NCBI GenBank assembly: GCA_964610165.1
Contig: CAZSUZ010000008.1
Coordinates: 1-49,985, forward strand
Reading direction: 5' to 3'
Length of the DNA stretch: 49,985 bases
Source of the DNA: MFZZ01 sp964610165
Lineage (GTDB): Bacteria > Patescibacteriota > Microgenomatia > UBA1406 > GWC2-37-13
Position 1 is the stretch's first letter; the number at the start of each line of letters is the position of its first letter. Of this stretch, positions 48,279-49,985 are shown in pieces. The notes below the pieces were generated by a model. The model was not told where the DNA came from, did not search any database, and was given only the letters and a program-made list of their open reading frames with translations. Position numbers and translations under genes: made by a program.

Positions 48279-49985
48279 ATGTTATTCTCCAAAGTCTTTC
48301 CTAAACCAATAAAAAACGGTAAAAAATATGACTCTCCCAATGCAACATATCTTATAAATGGTGGGTTTATTGATCAAGTAATGGCTGGGGTGTATACATT
48401 TCTTCCTTTGGGCCAACGTGTTCTTTCTAAAATTGAAACTATTGTTCGTCATGAAATGGATAAAATCGGCCAAGAATTATTTATGCCTTCTATTGTTCCA
48501 ACAAAATTTTGGGAAGATACAAATCGTATAAATACAGTTGATGTATTATTCCAAGTAACTGGTGCAAACAATGCATCTCGAACAAAAAACGATTCGACAT
48601 ATATTTTAAACTGTACTCACGAAGATGTTATTACACCGTTAACAAAAAAATTTAATACAAGCTACAAGGATTTTCCATTTGCTTTGTATCAAATTCAAAC
48701 AAAGTTTCGTAACGAACCAAGAGCAAAATCGGGTATTATGAGAGGTCGAGAATTTAGAATGAAAGATTTATATAGTTTTCATACATCAGAAGAAGATTTA
48801 ATGAGATATTATCATGAAGAAGCAAAACCAGCTTATGTTGAAACATTTAAAAAATTAGGTATTGGAGAGCATACTGTTATAGCGCTTGCTTCTGGTGGCG
48901 ATTTTACAGAAAACTATTCTCATGAATTTCAGACTATTTGTGATTCCGGTGAAGATACGTTATTTTATTCAAAAAAAACGAATATCTATTACAATCGTGA
49001 AGTAGCACCAAGTAAAGCTCCTACTTATGAAGAAAAAGATAAAGAAATGAAACCTTTACAAGATGTTGAAACTAAAGGAATTACCGGTGTAAATGAACTA
49101 GTCAAATTTATGAAGGTTCCTATTCAAAAAACAGTAAAAACAATGCTTTATGTAAATGAAAAAGAACAAGTAATTGCTGCAGCAATTCGTGGTGATTATG
49201 ACATTAATGACACAAAACTTAAAAAAGCAGTCGGTGCTAAAAAAATAACTCTCGCAACACCAGAAATTGTTAAAAAAGTAACAAAAGCAGAAGTTGGTTA
49301 TGCCGGACTTCTTAATTTACCAGAAGACGTAATAATCATTATTGACGATTCACTAAAAGGAATGGTTAATTTTGAAATGGGTGCAAATAAAACAGATTAT
49401 CATTCAATTAATGTTAATTTTGGAAGAGATATTCAAGAACCAAAACAATTTGTAGATATTAAAACTGCAAAAGAAGGTGATTTAGATCCAGAAGATGGAA
49501 CACCTTATCAAGTAATGAAAGCTGCAGAAGTAGGAAATATTTTCCCATTAAATACTAAATTTTCAGATGCACTAGATTACAAATTCACCGATGAAAAAGG
49601 TGAACAAAAAATTGTTTACATGGGATCGTATGGCATTGGTACTTCTCGGATAATGGGAGTTTTAGTAGAAAAATTTCATGATGAAAAAGGAATTATATGG
49701 CCTATTCAAGTTGCACCATATCATGTTCATTTAATTGGTATTGATCTTGCTGATGAAGAAATTAAAAAGAAAGCATTTGATATTTATGAAAATCTTCAAA
49801 AAGAAGGAATCGAAGTATTATTTGACGAACGCGATTTAAGTCCTGGTAATAAATTTGGCGATGCAGACATTATAGGAATCCCTGTTAGACTTGTCGTATC
49901 TAAAAGAACAGGCGATAAAATTGAATTTAAAATGCGTGCAGAAAAGGAAACAGAAATGCTTAGTTACGAAGAAGTTTTAAAGAAA
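48279..49985 (+). CDS. proS: Prolyl-tRNA synthetase (3' end beyond window)
   Basis: Class II synthetase; 569 residues are present and the frame is open at the window end. MLFSKVFPKPIKNGKKYDSPNATYLINGGF opens the bacterial-type core. Motif 2 is FRNEPRAKSGIMRGREFRMKD, the YbaK-type editing insert follows (about 235-385: KFMKVPIQKTVKTMLYV), motif 3 is in YGIGTSRIMGVLVEKF, and the anticodon domain starts at WPIQVAPYHVHLIGID. The editing insert hydrolyses Ala-tRNA-Pro. TACAAT at 48263-48268 lies 10 bases before the ATG, so the leader is very short. The rseP-proS neighbourhood is also found in Firmicutes. Confidence 0.95.
   Translation, partial: MLFSKVFPKPIKNGKKYDSPNATYLINGGFIDQVMAGVYTFLPLGQRVLSKIETIVRHEMDKIGQELFMPSIVPTKFWEDTNRINTVDVLFQVTGANNASRTKNDSTYILNCTHEDVITPLTKKFNTSYKDFPFALYQIQTKFRNEPRAKSGIMRGREFRMKDLYSFHTSEEDLMRYYHEEAKPAYVETFKKLGIGEHTVIALASGGDFTENYSHEFQTICDSGEDTLFYSKKTNIYYNREVAPSKAPTYEEKDKEMKPLQDVETKGITGVNELVKFMKVPIQKTVKTMLYVNEKEQVIAAAIRGDYDINDTKLKKAVGAKKITLATPEIVKKVTKAEVGYAGLLNLPEDVIIIIDDSLKGMVNFEMGANKTDYHSINVNFGRDIQEPKQFVDIKTAKEGDLDPEDGTPYQVMKAAEVGNIFPLNTKFSDALDYKFTDEKGEQKIVYMGSYGIGTSRIMGVLVEKFHDEKGIIWPIQVAPYHVHLIGIDLADEEIKKKAFDIYENLQKEGIEVLFDERDLSPGNKFGDADIIGIPVRLVVSKRTGDKIEFKMRAEKETEMLSYEEVLKK

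Overview
The window looks like a scaffold piece from a candidate-phyla-radiation (Patescibacteria) bacterium. The evidence is an A+T-rich chromosome (about one third G+C by eye), very tight gene packing, trimmed translation factors (ThrRS without TGS, PheT without its OB-fold insert, a one-domain EF-Ts of about 150 residues), no pyrH in the rpsB-tsf-frr cluster, a type IV pilus locus with no secretin gene, and a lone 16S rRNA gene with changes in otherwise near-universal loops. The exact lineage is not resolved. Three blocks of exactly 100 N (7656-7755, 8920-9019, 21023-21122) are scaffolding gaps of unknown true size.

Layout. 1-318: end of a type IB topoisomerase. 334-2784: two stand-alone small-gene cassettes, tRNA-Val(GAC), trpS, and a third cassette of tiny membrane proteins. 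2808-8919: thrS-infC-rpmI-rplT-pheS-pheT. 9020-11471: partial alpha/beta hydrolase, another small-gene cassette, and an ImmA-like peptidase with a membrane partner. 11468-13999 (minus): class A penicillin-binding protein. 14051-18581: a 35-residue membrane ORF, an MbcA/ParS-like cassette, recG, rpmF, nusB, rnc, rpsP. 18584-32970: a large type IV pilus region (pilMNO, pseudopilins and holB on minus; pilB, pilT, pilC and a likely major pilin on plus; an O-antigen-ligase/TPR protein, an MreB-like protein and three more pilins). 33096-34903: a single 16S rRNA transcription unit with a strong promoter and a two-part processing stem. 34910-37570: unknown genes and two divergent DUF62-type genes separated by a palindromic repeat. 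37724-38434: tRNA-Ile(GAT), tRNA-Val(TAC) and a last small-gene cassette. 38487-43374: membrane-anchored AAA+ protein, DUF1189, HAD phosphatase, tmk, Ig-like protein. 43463-49985: galU, rpsB-tsf-frr-rseP, a cytidylate-kinase-like gene, DUF4342 and proS (cut by the window end).

Two styles of gene start stand out. At least fourteen ordinary genes on both strands have a TATAAT-like box ending 5-8 bases before the ATG, so their mRNAs should begin at or next to the start codon, and genes inside operons also lack Shine-Dalgarno sites. In contrast, eight small proteins of mostly unknown function sit in six self-contained cassettes: a promoter, a 30-90 base leader, a near-perfect AAGGAG 5-7 bases before the start, and a strong hairpin after the gene. 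The 16S 3' end keeps the CCTCC anti-SD, so the SD route seems to be kept largely for this second class.

Other notable points: a mobile palindromic element read in frame inside PheS, with a second copy between the DUF62 genes; an infC that cannot start at ATG; a frameshifted 36-residue membrane gene; compensated changes in the 16S 530 and 790 regions at common survey-primer sites; and duplicated pilins with a DxDxDG calcium-loop pattern.
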